DNA of 64,000 nt from Chitinophaga barathri (GCF_003807585.1 NZ_RMBX01000007.1:186001-250000), one strand, 5' to 3'. Positions 26,608 to 35,352 are shown, counted from the first letter of the stretch. Made by a program: numbers and translations. Notes: generated by a model from the sequence alone, not told the origin.

Positions 26608-27612
26608 ATGCATGTTTATTTGAGGGATATCGCCTACTACCTTCCTGAAAAGGCACTCTTCAATAAAGAGATAAGCACGAATTTTTTGGAGTGGTCTGAA
26701 GAAAAGATCTTTTCTAAGTTAGGTATCAATGAACGGCGTATAGCGGGTGAAAATGAGTATGCAAGTGATTTGGCCATAAAAGCAGCGGAAAAATTGTTTG
26801 AGCAAGGTGCCTGTTCAAAAACGGATATTGATTTTCTGCTTTACTGCACGCAAAGTCCTGATTACCTTTTGCCTACCACCGCATGTGTGCTTCAGGATAA
26901 ATTAGGATTAAGGACGAATATAGGTGCGTTGGACTTTAACCTTGGTTGCTCGGGTTATGTTTACGGATTAAGTCTTGCGAAGGGATTGATTGCATCCGGC
27001 ATGGCAAAAAATGTATTGTTTATTACGGCGGAAACTTACAGTAAATTTATACATCCGCAAGATAAATCGAACCTCGCCATTTTTGGAGATGCTGCGTCGG
27101 CAAGTATTATATCCGCGCAGCGGGGGCTCTGGGAAATATCGGAATTCATTTTCGGTACCGATGGTAGGGGCGCGGAAAATCTTATGGTGAAAAATGGAGG
27201 GGTACGGCATCCTGAATATAGCGGGCAGAACGAATTTACCGATGAAGGGCAGTGGAAAAAGAACGACAACAATTTGTACATGGATGGAGCCGCCATCTTC
27301 CAATTCACCACCTCTTCCGTTCCCGGGCTAATAAAAGAAACCGTTGCATTAAATAATATTACTCTTCAGGATGCGGATTGGTTCGTCTTTCATCAGGCCA
27401 ATAAATTTATGCTTGATTTTATCAGAAAAAAAATTGGTATTCCGCCTGAAAAATTCTTCACGCATATGGAAAACTGCGGTAACACTGTTTCCTCTTCAAT
27501 ACCTATTGCACTCAGGGAAGGCCTTCTTTCCGGACAGATAAAAGCCGGGCAAAAAATTATTCTTGCCGGTTTTGGTGTGGGGTACTCATGGGCAGGAACG
27601 CTTTTAAAATAA
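26608..27612 (+). CDS. 3-oxoacyl-ACP synthase III-like enzyme (KAS III)
   Basis: Thiolase-fold condensing enzyme of 334 residues. The catalytic triad can be seen: Cys in DFNLGCSGYVYGLSLAKGLI, His in WFVFHQANKFML, and Asn in ENCGNTVSSSIPIALREG. FGDAASASIIS and the C-terminal GFGVGYSWAG are FabH signatures. It is not the housekeeping fabH because it is embedded between ACP and pseI in a sugar operon. It would condense an acyl-CoA starter with malonyl-ACP to give a 3-oxoacyl-ACP; subsequent reduction would give a hydroxyacyl group. The overlap with pseI is 0-24 bases depending on the pseI start. Confidence 0.9.
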   Translation: MHVYLRDIAYYLPEKALFNKEISTNFLEWSEEKIFSKLGINERRIAGENEYASDLAIKAAEKLFEQGACSKTDIDFLLYCTQSPDYLLPTTACVLQDKLGLRTNIGALDFNLGCSGYVYGLSLAKGLIASGMAKNVLFITAETYSKFIHPQDKSNLAIFGDAASASIISAQRGLWEISEFIFGTDGRGAENLMVKNGGVRHPEYSGQNEFTDEGQWKKNDNNLYMDGAAIFQFTTSSVPGLIKETVALNNITLQDADWFVFHQANKFMLDFIRKKIGIPPEKFFTHMENCGNTVSSSIPIALREGLLSGQIKAGQKIILAGFGVGYSWAGTLLK

Positions 27613-27617
27613 AACAG

Positions 27618-28667
27618 ATGAAAAATAACAGCGCTTTTAATATTGGACCCTGGAAAATAGGTCCTCAACATAGACCTTTTCTCATTGCGGAAATGAGCGG
27701 AAACCACAACCAGTCGCTGGACAGGGCGCTGGCCATCGTGGATGCCGCCGCGGATGCGGGCGCGCACGCGATCAAGCTGCAGACCTACACGGCGGACACC
27801 ATGACCATCAAGGGGGCCTATACTATCAGGGATGAAAATTCCCTCTGGAACAACCAGGAACTGTATGATCTCTACAAAATGGCATATACGCCATGGGAAT
27901 GGCACCAGGCTATTTTTGACCACGCTCAAAAACGCGGCATCCTGGCATTCAGTTCCCCTTTCGATGAAACGGCGGTGGACTTCCTCGAATCATTGAATGT
28001 GCCTTGTTATAAGATCGCGTCTTTTGAAAATACATTCTGGCCGCTGCTGAAAAAGGTAGCTGCTACCGGGAAACCCGTGATCATGTCCACCGGCGTGAGT
28101 TCACTGGCGGACATCAGCGAATCGGTGAACATCCTGCGGGAAAACGGCTGTAAAGACCTGGTGCTGCTGAAATGCACCAGTACTTATCCCGCAACGCCGG
28201 AGAATACGAATATCCTCACCATTCCGCATATGGAACAGCTGTTCAACTGCCAGGTAGGCCTTTCCGATCATACGATGGGTACGGGCGTGGCGGTAGCGGC
28301 TACTGCGCTTGGTGCCACCGTGATTGAAAAACATTTTACCTTAAGACGCGCGGACGGCGGTGTGGATAGTGCGTTTTCCATGGAACCTGGAGAATTTGCC
28401 AGGCTGGCGGAAGAAACGAACAGCGCTTTCCTGGCCCTGGGCCATGTGCAATACGGTGTGCAGGAAGCGGAGAAAAAGAGCCTGCTCTTCAAACGTTCTA
28501 TTTACGTTGTAAAAGATATTCAGCCCGGGGAAACATTCACCGCCGAAAACATCCGGGTGATTCGTCCCGGGGACGGCCTCCACCCGAGGTATTATGAAAA
28601 ACTCCTTGGACAAACCGCCAGGATGGCTTACAAACAAGGTACTCCGCTCACGATCACAGGCATTTAA
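27618..28667 (+). CDS. pseI: Pseudaminic acid synthase (NeuB family)
   Basis: Condenses the 2,4-diamido-trideoxy-altrose with phosphoenolpyruvate to make the nine-carbon pseudaminate. The TIM barrel begins FLIAEMSGNHNQSLDRALAI and contains IKLQTYTADTMT, KIASFENTFWPLL and LLKCTSTYPATPENTN. VIEKHFTLRRADGGVDSAFS carries the metal-binding His and the pseudaminate-type DGGVDSAFS motif. The C-terminal SAF/antifreeze-like domain is RSIYVVKDIQPGETFTAENI and following. ATG at 27618 (MKNNSAF) leaves 349 residues, the usual length; an ATG 30 bases upstream lies inside the KAS III gene. Confidence 0.95.
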   Translation: MKNNSAFNIGPWKIGPQHRPFLIAEMSGNHNQSLDRALAIVDAAADAGAHAIKLQTYTADTMTIKGAYTIRDENSLWNNQELYDLYKMAYTPWEWHQAIFDHAQKRGILAFSSPFDETAVDFLESLNVPCYKIASFENTFWPLLKKVAATGKPVIMSTGVSSLADISESVNILRENGCKDLVLLKCTSTYPATPENTNILTIPHMEQLFNCQVGLSDHTMGTGVAVAATALGATVIEKHFTLRRADGGVDSAFSMEPGEFARLAEETNSAFLALGHVQYGVQEAEKKSLLFKRSIYVVKDIQPGETFTAENIRVIRPGDGLHPRYYEKLLGQTARMAYKQGTPLTITGI

Positions 28668-28685
28668 TATAGCAGATAAGGAAGC

Positions 28686-30143
28686 ATGAAAGTTTTGTTT
28701 TTTAACGGCATGAACATCACGCCGCACATTGAGACCGAGATGGAGATTGCGGTGGACCTCATGAAAGAGGGCCACGACGTGTATTTTGTGCAATGCCGGG
28801 GCGAGCTGCATACCTGCTGCATCAACTTCACCCGGGCGGAGTGGATCTGCCGTGACTGCCGCAGCCGTCAGAAAAACTCCTTCGACATTCTCGGCCTTCC
28901 GCCGGAGAACGTTTTGTATTTCAAAGATGTACCGCTGGATGAAAAGATCATTCCGCGGAAGTTCGCTTCCATGGAAGAAGTAAAGGAATTCACTTTCGAA
29001 GGCTCGGACATCGGCATGGGCGTGGCGTCTTCCCTTATCTCCTCTTACCGCGACCATCGGCTGGATACCGAAAAGTTCAAAAAAGAAATCTACGACGGCA
29101 TCTGGACCTCCCTGTACGTGCATGAAAATGCCAAAAAGATGCTGGACGAACTGCAACCGGACCTCGTAATATTTTTTAACGGCCGTTATCTTGAGATCCG
29201 CCCGATGATGCGGCTTTGTGAAGAAAGGGGGATTCATTTCCAGACGCACGAGCGGGGCGGTACTATTGAAAAATATATCCTTTGCGACAACAGTACGCCG
29301 CATTCGCTGGTGAACCTTGCGCGCGAGATCGAAGAGGGCTGGGAAAAAGCGCCGGAAGGAAAAGAAGAGAGAGGCCGGCAGTTTTTTGTGGACAGGAGGA
29401 ACCGGATCATGCAGTCCTGGGTGGTGTTCACCGCGGACCAGGAGAGAGGCAGCCTGCCGGCGGGGTTTGACAGGAATGTGAAGAACATCGTGCTGTATAA
29501 TTCCTCGCTGGACGAATATGAGGGCATTGCGGGTATTTCCGGCAAGATATACCCCACGGACAACGTCGGTATCGCAAGGCTGCTGGAGAGCCTGGAACAC
29601 CGGGAAGACATTCATTTTTACCTTCGCGTACACCCCAATCTGAAGGGGCTGGAAAACACGCAGGTTAAAGAACTAAGAGAAATAGGCAGGCGTTTTAGAA
29701 ACCTCACGATTATCGGCGCGGAAGAAGTGATAGACACCTACGCACTGATGGATGCGGCGGATATCGTGGTGGTCTTTGGTTCCACCATGGGCGTGGAAGC
29801 CGCTTTTTTTGGCAAACCGGTAGTGCTGTTGGGCAATTCATTTTACGACCGCCTGAAAGGTTTTTATATCCCATCCACCCGCGAAGAAGCTGTGGCGTTC
29901 CTGGAGCAGGACCTGCAACCGCTCCCCTCCGGTGACGACCTGCTGAAGTACGGGTATTGGGAGTTGGAAAGAGGTATTTATTACAAATATTATAAAGCGG
30001 AAGCGCTCTTTGAAGGTACGTTCATGGGTAAAAGCATTGCGGTGACGCCCGTGCAGAAAGCCCTTAACTACCTGCTGGTGAAAGGGACGCGGAAGCTGGC
30101 GAAAGGAAAACGTTTGTTGAATAAGCTGAAAAAGAAATCCTGA
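28686..30143 (+). CDS. Putative surface-polysaccharide glycosyltransferase with a Cys cluster
   Basis: Protein of 485 residues at the end of the pse operon. The fold looks like a GT-B capsule-synthesis (KpsS/CDP-glycerol transferase-like) enzyme: N-terminal LFFNGMNITPHIETEMEIAV, central QPDLVIFFNGRYLEIRPMMR and ERGIHFQTHERGG, and a C-terminal domain with HFYLRVHPNLKGLE and the end-motif VVVFGSTMGVEAAFFGKPVVL. Residues about 35-60 hold five or six cysteines (CRGELHTCCINFTRAEWICRDC), a pattern that could bind a metal. It has no signal peptide, and the C-terminus is very basic (KGTRKLAKGKRLLNKLKKKS), suggesting membrane association. It is the best candidate for the nonulosonate transferase, but that is inferred. 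Confidence 0.7.
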   Translation: MKVLFFNGMNITPHIETEMEIAVDLMKEGHDVYFVQCRGELHTCCINFTRAEWICRDCRSRQKNSFDILGLPPENVLYFKDVPLDEKIIPRKFASMEEVKEFTFEGSDIGMGVASSLISSYRDHRLDTEKFKKEIYDGIWTSLYVHENAKKMLDELQPDLVIFFNGRYLEIRPMMRLCEERGIHFQTHERGGTIEKYILCDNSTPHSLVNLAREIEEGWEKAPEGKEERGRQFFVDRRNRIMQSWVVFTADQERGSLPAGFDRNVKNIVLYNSSLDEYEGIAGISGKIYPTDNVGIARLLESLEHREDIHFYLRVHPNLKGLENTQVKELREIGRRFRNLTIIGAEEVIDTYALMDAADIVVVFGSTMGVEAAFFGKPVVLLGNSFYDRLKGFYIPSTREEAVAFLEQDLQPLPSGDDLLKYGYWELERGIYYKYYKAEALFEGTFMGKSIAVTPVQKALNYLLVKGTRKLAKGKRLLNKLKKKS

Positions 30144-30163
30144 TAACCCGTAAAAACATCAAG

Positions 30164-31687
30164 ATGCTGCCAAAAAGAACATTTTTTGCCTTCCTGTTGC
30201 TGCTGGCCGTTTCCAGCCAGGCACAGAAAACGAAGAGGCCGAACATTATTTTTATTTTCTCCGACGACCATGCCTTCCAGGCAGTAAGTGCCTATGGGGG
30301 TAAACTGGCGCAGACGCCGAACATCGACCGTATTGCGCGGGAAGGAGCGATCTTCCGCAATGCGCTTGTTACCAATTCCATCTGTGGGCCCAGCCGGGCA
30401 ACCTTACTTACGGGCAAATACAGCCACCGGAACGGGTACCCGCTGAATGAAAAACGCTTTGACATCACGCAGCTGCTCTTCCCCCGCGTGTTGCAGCAAA
30501 ACAATTACCAGACGGCCTGGGTCGGGAAATGGCACCTGGGCAGCCTCCCCGACGGTTTTGACTACTGGCGCATCCTTCCCGGCCAGGGACAATATTACAA
30601 TCCCGACCTGATCGAAAAAGGTAAAGACACTGCCCGTGTGCCCGGTTATGTGACCAATGTGATCACAGATGTATCCATCGACTGGCTGCAGCACCGCGAC
30701 AGCAGCAAACCTTTTATGCTGGTGGTGGGCCACAAAGCCACGCATCGCGAGTGGCTGCCGGATATCCAGGACCTGGGCGCATACGACAATGTGAATTTCC
30801 CGCTGCCCAAATCCTTTAAGGACGATTACAAAAACCGCGCAGCCGCACAAAACCAGGACATGAGCATCGAAAAAACGATGCGCCTCAAAGAAGACCTGAA
30901 AGTACATGCGGACTACAACCGGTTTGTATATAACCGCTTCACGCCTGAAGAAAAAGCCAAGTTCAAAGCCTATTACGACAAAGTGAGCAAAGAGTTTGAC
31001 AACAAAAAACTCAGCGGCGAAGCCCTTACCGAATGGAAATACCAGCGTTACCTGAAAGATTACCTTTCCACTGCCCGTTCTCTGGACAGGAACATCGGCC
31101 GCCTGCTGGATTATCTCGACAAGTCCGGACTGGCTGAAAATACCGTGGTGGTATACGCTTCAGACCAGGGTTTTTATCTTGGCGAGCATGGCTGGTTCGA
31201 TAAGAGATTTATTTATGAAGAATCTCTCCGCACGCCTTTTGTCGTGCGTTATCCCGGTGTGATCAAACCCGGCACCAAAGTAAATGAGCTGATGACGAAC
31301 ATCGACTGGGCGCCGACCATTCTTGATATCGCGGGCGTAGCCGTGCCGGAGGAAATGCAAGGCGTATCCTTCATGCCGCTGGTGACGCCCGGCGCCGATA
31401 AGTCAAACTGGCGCAAGGCGGCTTATTATCATTATTACGAGTTTCCCGAGCCGCATCATGTGTATCCGCACTTCGGGCTGCGCACAGACCGTTACACGCT
31501 GGTGAGGTTTTACGGCGAGTCCGATACCTGGGAGCTGTACGATCTTGTGAAAGACCCGATGCAGCTGCGGAATATTTACGGCACAAAAGGAACAGAGAAA
31601 GTAACCGCCAGTCTTAAAGAAGAGCTTCGCACCCAGATCAAAAACTATAAGGATGACGAAGCTTTGAAAATACTGGATAAAGGCTGA
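30164..31687 (+). CDS. Exported sulfatase (S1 family, Cys-type)
   Basis: Secreted sulfate-ester hydrolase of 507 residues. A signal peptide ends at SSQAQ (about residue 21). The alkaline-phosphatase-fold metal site starts at IIFIFSDDHAFQAVSAYGG, and the formylglycine signature SICGPSRATLLTGKYSHRNG (C-x-P-S-R) follows. GKWHLGSLPDGFDYW and ASDQGFYLGEHGWFDKRFIY are later active-site elements. It needs a formylglycine-generating or anaerobic maturase, none of which is seen here. It lies 20 bases after the glycosyltransferase and may be read through from the pse operon. The substrate could be a sulfated glycan; not determinable. Confidence 0.93.
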   Translation: MLPKRTFFAFLLLLAVSSQAQKTKRPNIIFIFSDDHAFQAVSAYGGKLAQTPNIDRIAREGAIFRNALVTNSICGPSRATLLTGKYSHRNGYPLNEKRFDITQLLFPRVLQQNNYQTAWVGKWHLGSLPDGFDYWRILPGQGQYYNPDLIEKGKDTARVPGYVTNVITDVSIDWLQHRDSSKPFMLVVGHKATHREWLPDIQDLGAYDNVNFPLPKSFKDDYKNRAAAQNQDMSIEKTMRLKEDLKVHADYNRFVYNRFTPEEKAKFKAYYDKVSKEFDNKKLSGEALTEWKYQRYLKDYLSTARSLDRNIGRLLDYLDKSGLAENTVVVYASDQGFYLGEHGWFDKRFIYEESLRTPFVVRYPGVIKPGTKVNELMTNIDWAPTILDIAGVAVPEEMQGVSFMPLVTPGADKSNWRKAAYYHYYEFPEPHHVYPHFGLRTDRYTLVRFYGESDTWELYDLVKDPMQLRNIYGTKGTEKVTASLKEELRTQIKNYKDDEALKILDKG

Positions 31688-31712
31688 TCCCGAAGCCATC
31701 ATCATGTGTTCT

Positions 31713-32492
31713 TTACTCAAAAAATTCCTTTAGTATGGGCGCAATAGCTTCCGGGGAAACCTGGTGCGCCTGATCCCTGAGCGTTTTACGCACGGCACCG
31801 GGGATAATTTTCCCCAACGTTTCAACGGTTTCATGCATAAAATCGAAACTCTTTTCACCATACATGACCTGTGTAGGCATCATTATTCTTTTTGCAACAT
31901 CAGCGGGAATTGAGCCGTCTCCCAGGACTTCAAAATCATATGCGAGTGTAGGACCCAGACGTTCCATTTCCCTCCACTCAGGTGATTTTTTCATGTCTGC
32001 TATCTGGTCGGGAGTTGCTCCTGTGCTTTCCAGAAAGGCTGCTACGGCTTCGCCCGGTTTACCGGCTGTGATCAGTTCATTTATTTGCTTTTTCTGTCCG
32101 GCAAACTGTTTGGCATTGGCAGAACCGTAAGGAGGCTCATATAGCGCCAGTTTTATTACTTTTTCAGGCCCGAGCTTCTCCGCAGCGTGTAACGACAGGG
32201 CTGCGCCGGAAGAAACGCCGTATAAATATGCCTTACCGCCCGCTTCGTCAATAAGCGCTGCTATGTCTTCGATTTCTTTTTCGACAGTGTAAGGTTTGGT
32301 ATCGGCGCTCTCGCCGCGGCCGCGCCGGTCGAAATAGATGACCGTGAAATCTTTGGCAAGGATGTCTGCCAGGTCTTTTTCGCCATAGAAGTTCCGGTGG
32401 GCCAAAGCGCCATTCACCAGTATAATGGCCGGACCTTTACCGGTTTTGTCGTAAGCAATGGCAGTGCCGTCTTTTGAAATAGCTGTGGGCAT
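31713..32492 (-). CDS. Alpha/beta hydrolase
   Basis: Cytoplasmic alpha/beta-hydrolase of 259 residues without a signal peptide. Oxyanion strand region PAIILVNGALAHRNFYGEK, FDRRGRGES loop, nucleophile elbow YLYGVSSGAALSLHAAEK (G-x-S-x-G with GVSSG), and late His in RDQAHQVSPEAIAPIL. The Asp member probably lies in QVMYGEKSFDFMHE. Close relatives are annotated as lactone or ester hydrolases; no substrate can be deduced. It converges with the sulfatase gene and is divergent from the regulator gene at 32753. Confidence 0.9.
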   Translation of the reverse strand: MPTAISKDGTAIAYDKTGKGPAIILVNGALAHRNFYGEKDLADILAKDFTVIYFDRRGRGESADTKPYTVEKEIEDIAALIDEAGGKAYLYGVSSGAALSLHAAEKLGPEKVIKLALYEPPYGSANAKQFAGQKKQINELITAGKPGEAVAAFLESTGATPDQIADMKKSPEWREMERLGPTLAYDFEVLGDGSIPADVAKRIMMPTQVMYGEKSFDFMHETVETLGKIIPGAVRKTLRDQAHQVSPEAIAPILKEFFE

Positions 32493-32630
32493 GTTCGTTA
32501 GGTTTTGAATTTTAATTGTTTTTTATCAAAATCCATACCGCAGGGGTAACAGCTTTCTCGCTCTAGTACCCAAGATTATCCCAGGCAAAATACCTCAGAA
32601 TTAACCCTAAATCCTCAAAAACTACTGCCA

Positions 32631-32646
32631 GTTGTTAAATAACAAC
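32631..32646. promoter_or_regulatory. Candidate operator: 7-bp inverted repeat
   Basis: GTTGTTA-aa-TAACAAC forms perfect 7-bp arms, 107 bases before the XRE-pentapeptide gene. A -7-like TAACTTTG lies downstream at 32711-32718, with TTTG at 32684-32687 as a possible -33 box (23-base spacing, slightly long). The site could be the regulator's own operator, or one serving the divergent hydrolase. Confidence 0.4.
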
Positions 32647-32752
32647 GACAAGTGGTGTAGTCACAACTATTAGGATCGGCATTTTTGGTGATTCTGCCGG
32701 TGAACTGGAATAACTTTGCAGTATCGAAAGATCAAAACAAAAAAGAGTACAT

Positions 32753-33697
32753 ATGGATACTAAGTTAATTGGCGGCAAAATTGCCAAAGCGCGGAAGGAG
32801 AAAAATATGTCGCAGGCGCAACTTGCCCAACTGCTGTTTATCAGCCAACAGGCGGTTGGAAAATGGGAACGCGGAGAATCAATTCCGGATATCGTTACGC
32901 TTAATCGCCTCGCCGAAATTTTCGGGGTTGACCTTAACTATTTTTCAGAAAACTTCCCATCCACGGCTGATGAAACGGCTGTTAAGATGTCCGTTGCCAT
33001 TGATAGCAACATTGAGCAAGCGGCACAGGAGGAGGTTGCCAGCCTCCCCGGCTCTGAGCGCCAGCTGTTGACGGACTTCAGCGCGAGCAACCTGGCGGAA
33101 AGCGACTTCGCGGGCGTCACCGCGCATAAAAGCAAATTTGACGCGAGCACATTGCTTGGCTCGGACTTTTCGGGTGCGGACCTGACCGGCAGCTCATTTA
33201 AGGTCGGTAATGCACGCGGGGCCAATTTTGACGGCGCAAATCTGACAGACTGCAATTTTTCCATTCTCGATCTGGTGGATGCGAGTTTCAACAAGACCAT
33301 TCTTGTACGTACCGAATTCAACAAGACGGAGCTGACCAGGGCAAAATTCACCAATGTAACACTGATCGACGTAAAGCTGATCATGATCGACCTCAGGAAT
33401 ACGGTCTTTGAGAAATGTACCTTCAGTGGTGTGGATTTCAAATACTGTGACCTGCGGGGGACGTGCCTGGACGGACTGACTTTTACAGGCGTCAGGTTCG
33501 ACAAGGCCGCGCTGAACGAAGCGACGTTTAAGGGCACCACCCTTAGAAATGTGTCATTCATCCCGACGTTTGCCCTGACTAATAAATACTACCGTGCGAT
33601 CAAAACCATCTGCTTTGACGGCGCAAAGATGGATAAACTGACCTACGCCGCACTCAAAGGCATCGGTGCCGATCTTTCTAAAGTCACAATTATATAA
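32753..33697 (+). CDS. XRE-type HTH protein fused to a pentapeptide-repeat domain
   Basis: Protein of 314 residues with two parts. Residues about 8-62 are an XRE helix-turn-helix (IAKARKEKNMSQAQLAQLLF, SQQAVGKWERGESIPD, TLNRLAEIFGV). Residues about 100-285 form a pentapeptide-repeat beta-helix (A/S-D/N-L/F-x-x units such as ASNLAESDFAGV, GSDFSGADLTGSSF, GANFDGANLTDCNF, YCDLRGTCLDGLTF). It precedes an ABC-2 type exporter by 12 bases and must be co-transcribed. Such repeats can mimic DNA or serve as a protein scaffold; here the combination suggests a regulator whose beta-helix senses or blocks something. That is inference. Confidence 0.88.
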   Translation: MDTKLIGGKIAKARKEKNMSQAQLAQLLFISQQAVGKWERGESIPDIVTLNRLAEIFGVDLNYFSENFPSTADETAVKMSVAIDSNIEQAAQEEVASLPGSERQLLTDFSASNLAESDFAGVTAHKSKFDASTLLGSDFSGADLTGSSFKVGNARGANFDGANLTDCNFSILDLVDASFNKTILVRTEFNKTELTRAKFTNVTLIDVKLIMIDLRNTVFEKCTFSGVDFKYCDLRGTCLDGLTFTGVRFDKAALNEATFKGTTLRNVSFIPTFALTNKYYRAIKTICFDGAKMDKLTYAALKGIGADLSKVTII

Positions 33698-33709
33698 AGA
33701 GAAAAATAT

Positions 33710-34468
33710 ATGGAAAACTCAATTCAAGTAAAAGGACTCCAAAAGTCCTACAGGCAGCTGCATGTCCTGAAAGGAGTGGATTTCGAGGTGAAAAAGGGAA
33801 GCATATTCGCCCTGCTCGGCTCCAACGGTTCAGGCAAGACGACAATTGTTAAAATCCTGACCACATTGTTAAAACAAGACAGCGGGAATGTTATCGTAAA
33901 CGGGTTCGACGTTGTTGCTCAGCCAGGCAATGTGCGGCAGTCTATTAGCCTGACAGGGCAGTTTGCCGCCGTGGACGAGATACTGACCGGGCGGGAAAAT
34001 CTTGTTATGATTGCTAAGCTGCGGCACGTTAAAGATCCGCTTCAGGTCGCAGACGATTTGTTGAAACGTTTCGGTTTAGCTGATGCTGCCAACCGAAGGG
34101 CGTCGACTTATTCGGGAGGCATGCGCCGCAGGCTGGATATTGCCATGAGCCTTGTCGGAGAATCGCCGCTTGTCTTCCTGGACGAGCCCACTACCGGGCT
34201 TGACCCCGAGGCTCGTATTGAGGTTTGGAGGATCGTCAAAGAGCTTGCGGGTAACGGCACGACGGTATTCCTTACCACACAGTACCTGGAGGAAGCGGAA
34301 CAGCTCGCCGACAGAATTGCCATTCTTCATGAAGGAAGGATTATTGTGAGCGACACGCTCGCGGCGCTGAAAAAGCTGTTCCCGCCCGCAAAAGTAGAAT
34401 ATATTGAAAAACAGCCGACGCTGGAGGAAATATTCCTTGCGATCATCGGCAAAAAAAATGAAAACTAA
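33710..34468 (+). CDS. ABC-2 type transporter ATP-binding protein (DrrA-like)
   Basis: ATPase of 252 residues. Walker A is GSNGSGKTTIVKIL (about residue 38), the Q-loop region is SISLTGQFAAVDEILTGREN, the ABC signature is STYSGGMRRRLDIAMSL, Walker B is PLVFLDEPTTGLDPEAR, and the switch is FLTTQYLEEAEQLADRIAIL. This pattern is the daunorubicin-resistance-type export subfamily, with a shortened C-terminal tail. Its stop overlaps the permease start by one base. It probably exports a small amphipathic drug or peptide. Confidence 0.95.
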   Translation: MENSIQVKGLQKSYRQLHVLKGVDFEVKKGSIFALLGSNGSGKTTIVKILTTLLKQDSGNVIVNGFDVVAQPGNVRQSISLTGQFAAVDEILTGRENLVMIAKLRHVKDPLQVADDLLKRFGLADAANRRASTYSGGMRRRLDIAMSLVGESPLVFLDEPTTGLDPEARIEVWRIVKELAGNGTTVFLTTQYLEEAEQLADRIAILHEGRIIVSDTLAALKKLFPPAKVEYIEKQPTLEEIFLAIIGKKNEN

Positions 34469-35235
34469 TGGAAACGATAAAGAACTATTATCTCATGGAT
34501 ATGGGCGTTATGCTCGGACGCAGCTTGCGCCATATTTTTCGCAGCCTGGATACTATCATCACGGTCACCATCATGCCGATTGCAATGATGCTGCTGTTCG
34601 TCTATGTATTAGGCGGCGCCATTCAAACCGGCACGGATAACTATGTAAATTACTTGTTGCCAGGTATACTGCTGATTGCCGTTGCAAATAGTATAGGTTA
34701 TGTGTCTTATCGCTTGTTTTTAGATAAACAACGGGGAATATTCGAGCGTTTCAACTCCATGCCGATTGCGCGTTCAGCCGCGCTGTGGGGGCATGTGCTA
34801 ACCTCGTTGGTGTCCAATGCGATTTCACTTGTTGTGATCATTCTCGTAGCACTCCTCATGGGCTTCCGCTCACCGGCGGGAATATTATCATGGCTTGCCG
34901 TGGCCGGCATAATCGCGCTGTTTACATTGGCATTGACATGGGTAGCCGCGATTGCCGGATTGTCCGCAAAATCGGTGGATGGTGCGGGTGTAATCGCTTA
35001 CCCGATTCACTTCCTGCCTTTAATCAGCTCCGCGTTTGTACCGACGGCATCCATGCCGGGGCCTGTGCGCGCCTTTGCAGAAAATCAGCCGGTGACCCCG
35101 ATAGTGGAGGCGATCCGCGCATTGCTTTTAAACCAGCCGGTGGGCAATGGAATATGGGTTGCCCTTGCCTGGTGCGTCGGGATTATGATCGTTGCTTGTT
35201 TGGTTGCGGGTAGGGTGTATAAGAAAGGGGGATAA
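34468..35235 (+). CDS. ABC-2 type transporter permease (DrrB-like)
   Basis: Membrane protein of 255 residues with six predicted helices. MGVMLGRSLRHIFRSLDTII is the N-terminal amphipathic region. The helices include VTIMPIAMMLLFVYVLG, YLLPGILLIAVANSIGYVSY, SNAISLVVIILVALLMG, WLAVAGIIALFTLALTWVA and ALAWCVGIMIVACLVAG. FDKQRGIFERFNSMPIARS-like LDKQRGIFERFNSMP and FALSSAFVP-like PLISSAFVPTASMPGPVRAF are ABC-2 signatures. It pairs with the ATPase and ends this operon. Confidence 0.93.
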   Translation: METIKNYYLMDMGVMLGRSLRHIFRSLDTIITVTIMPIAMMLLFVYVLGGAIQTGTDNYVNYLLPGILLIAVANSIGYVSYRLFLDKQRGIFERFNSMPIARSAALWGHVLTSLVSNAISLVVIILVALLMGFRSPAGILSWLAVAGIIALFTLALTWVAAIAGLSAKSVDGAGVIAYPIHFLPLISSAFVPTASMPGPVRAFAENQPVTPIVEAIRALLLNQPVGNGIWVALAWCVGIMIVACLVAGRVYKKGG

Positions 35236-35315
35236 GAGATTGTTATTACGGAGGTGCCACCGTTGAGGAAAGGCTTTTGCAGGGCGGAATGGGAAAGGGT
35301 TTGGCTGAAATGAAA

Positions 35316-35352
35316 AAACCGGGAAAGTAGTTGTAAAACGCTTTCCCGGTTT
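35316..35352. terminator. Hairpin at the outer edge of the island (terminator-like)
   Basis: AAACCGGGAAAG at 35316-35327 pairs perfectly with CTTTCCCGGTTT at 35341-35352. It is preceded by an A-run, so it can terminate transcription on the minus strand, and it ends the exporter operon on the plus strand less strongly. Its sequence and the following TTTGGTACCC resemble the hairpin and att core at 37597-37647. Confidence 0.7.

Noticed and set aside
28341..29633. 430-codon minus-strand open frame
   Set aside because: It lies opposite pseI and the putative transferase, both with clear motifs and operon spacing; its translation has no recognisable motif and reflects codon bias of the sense genes.
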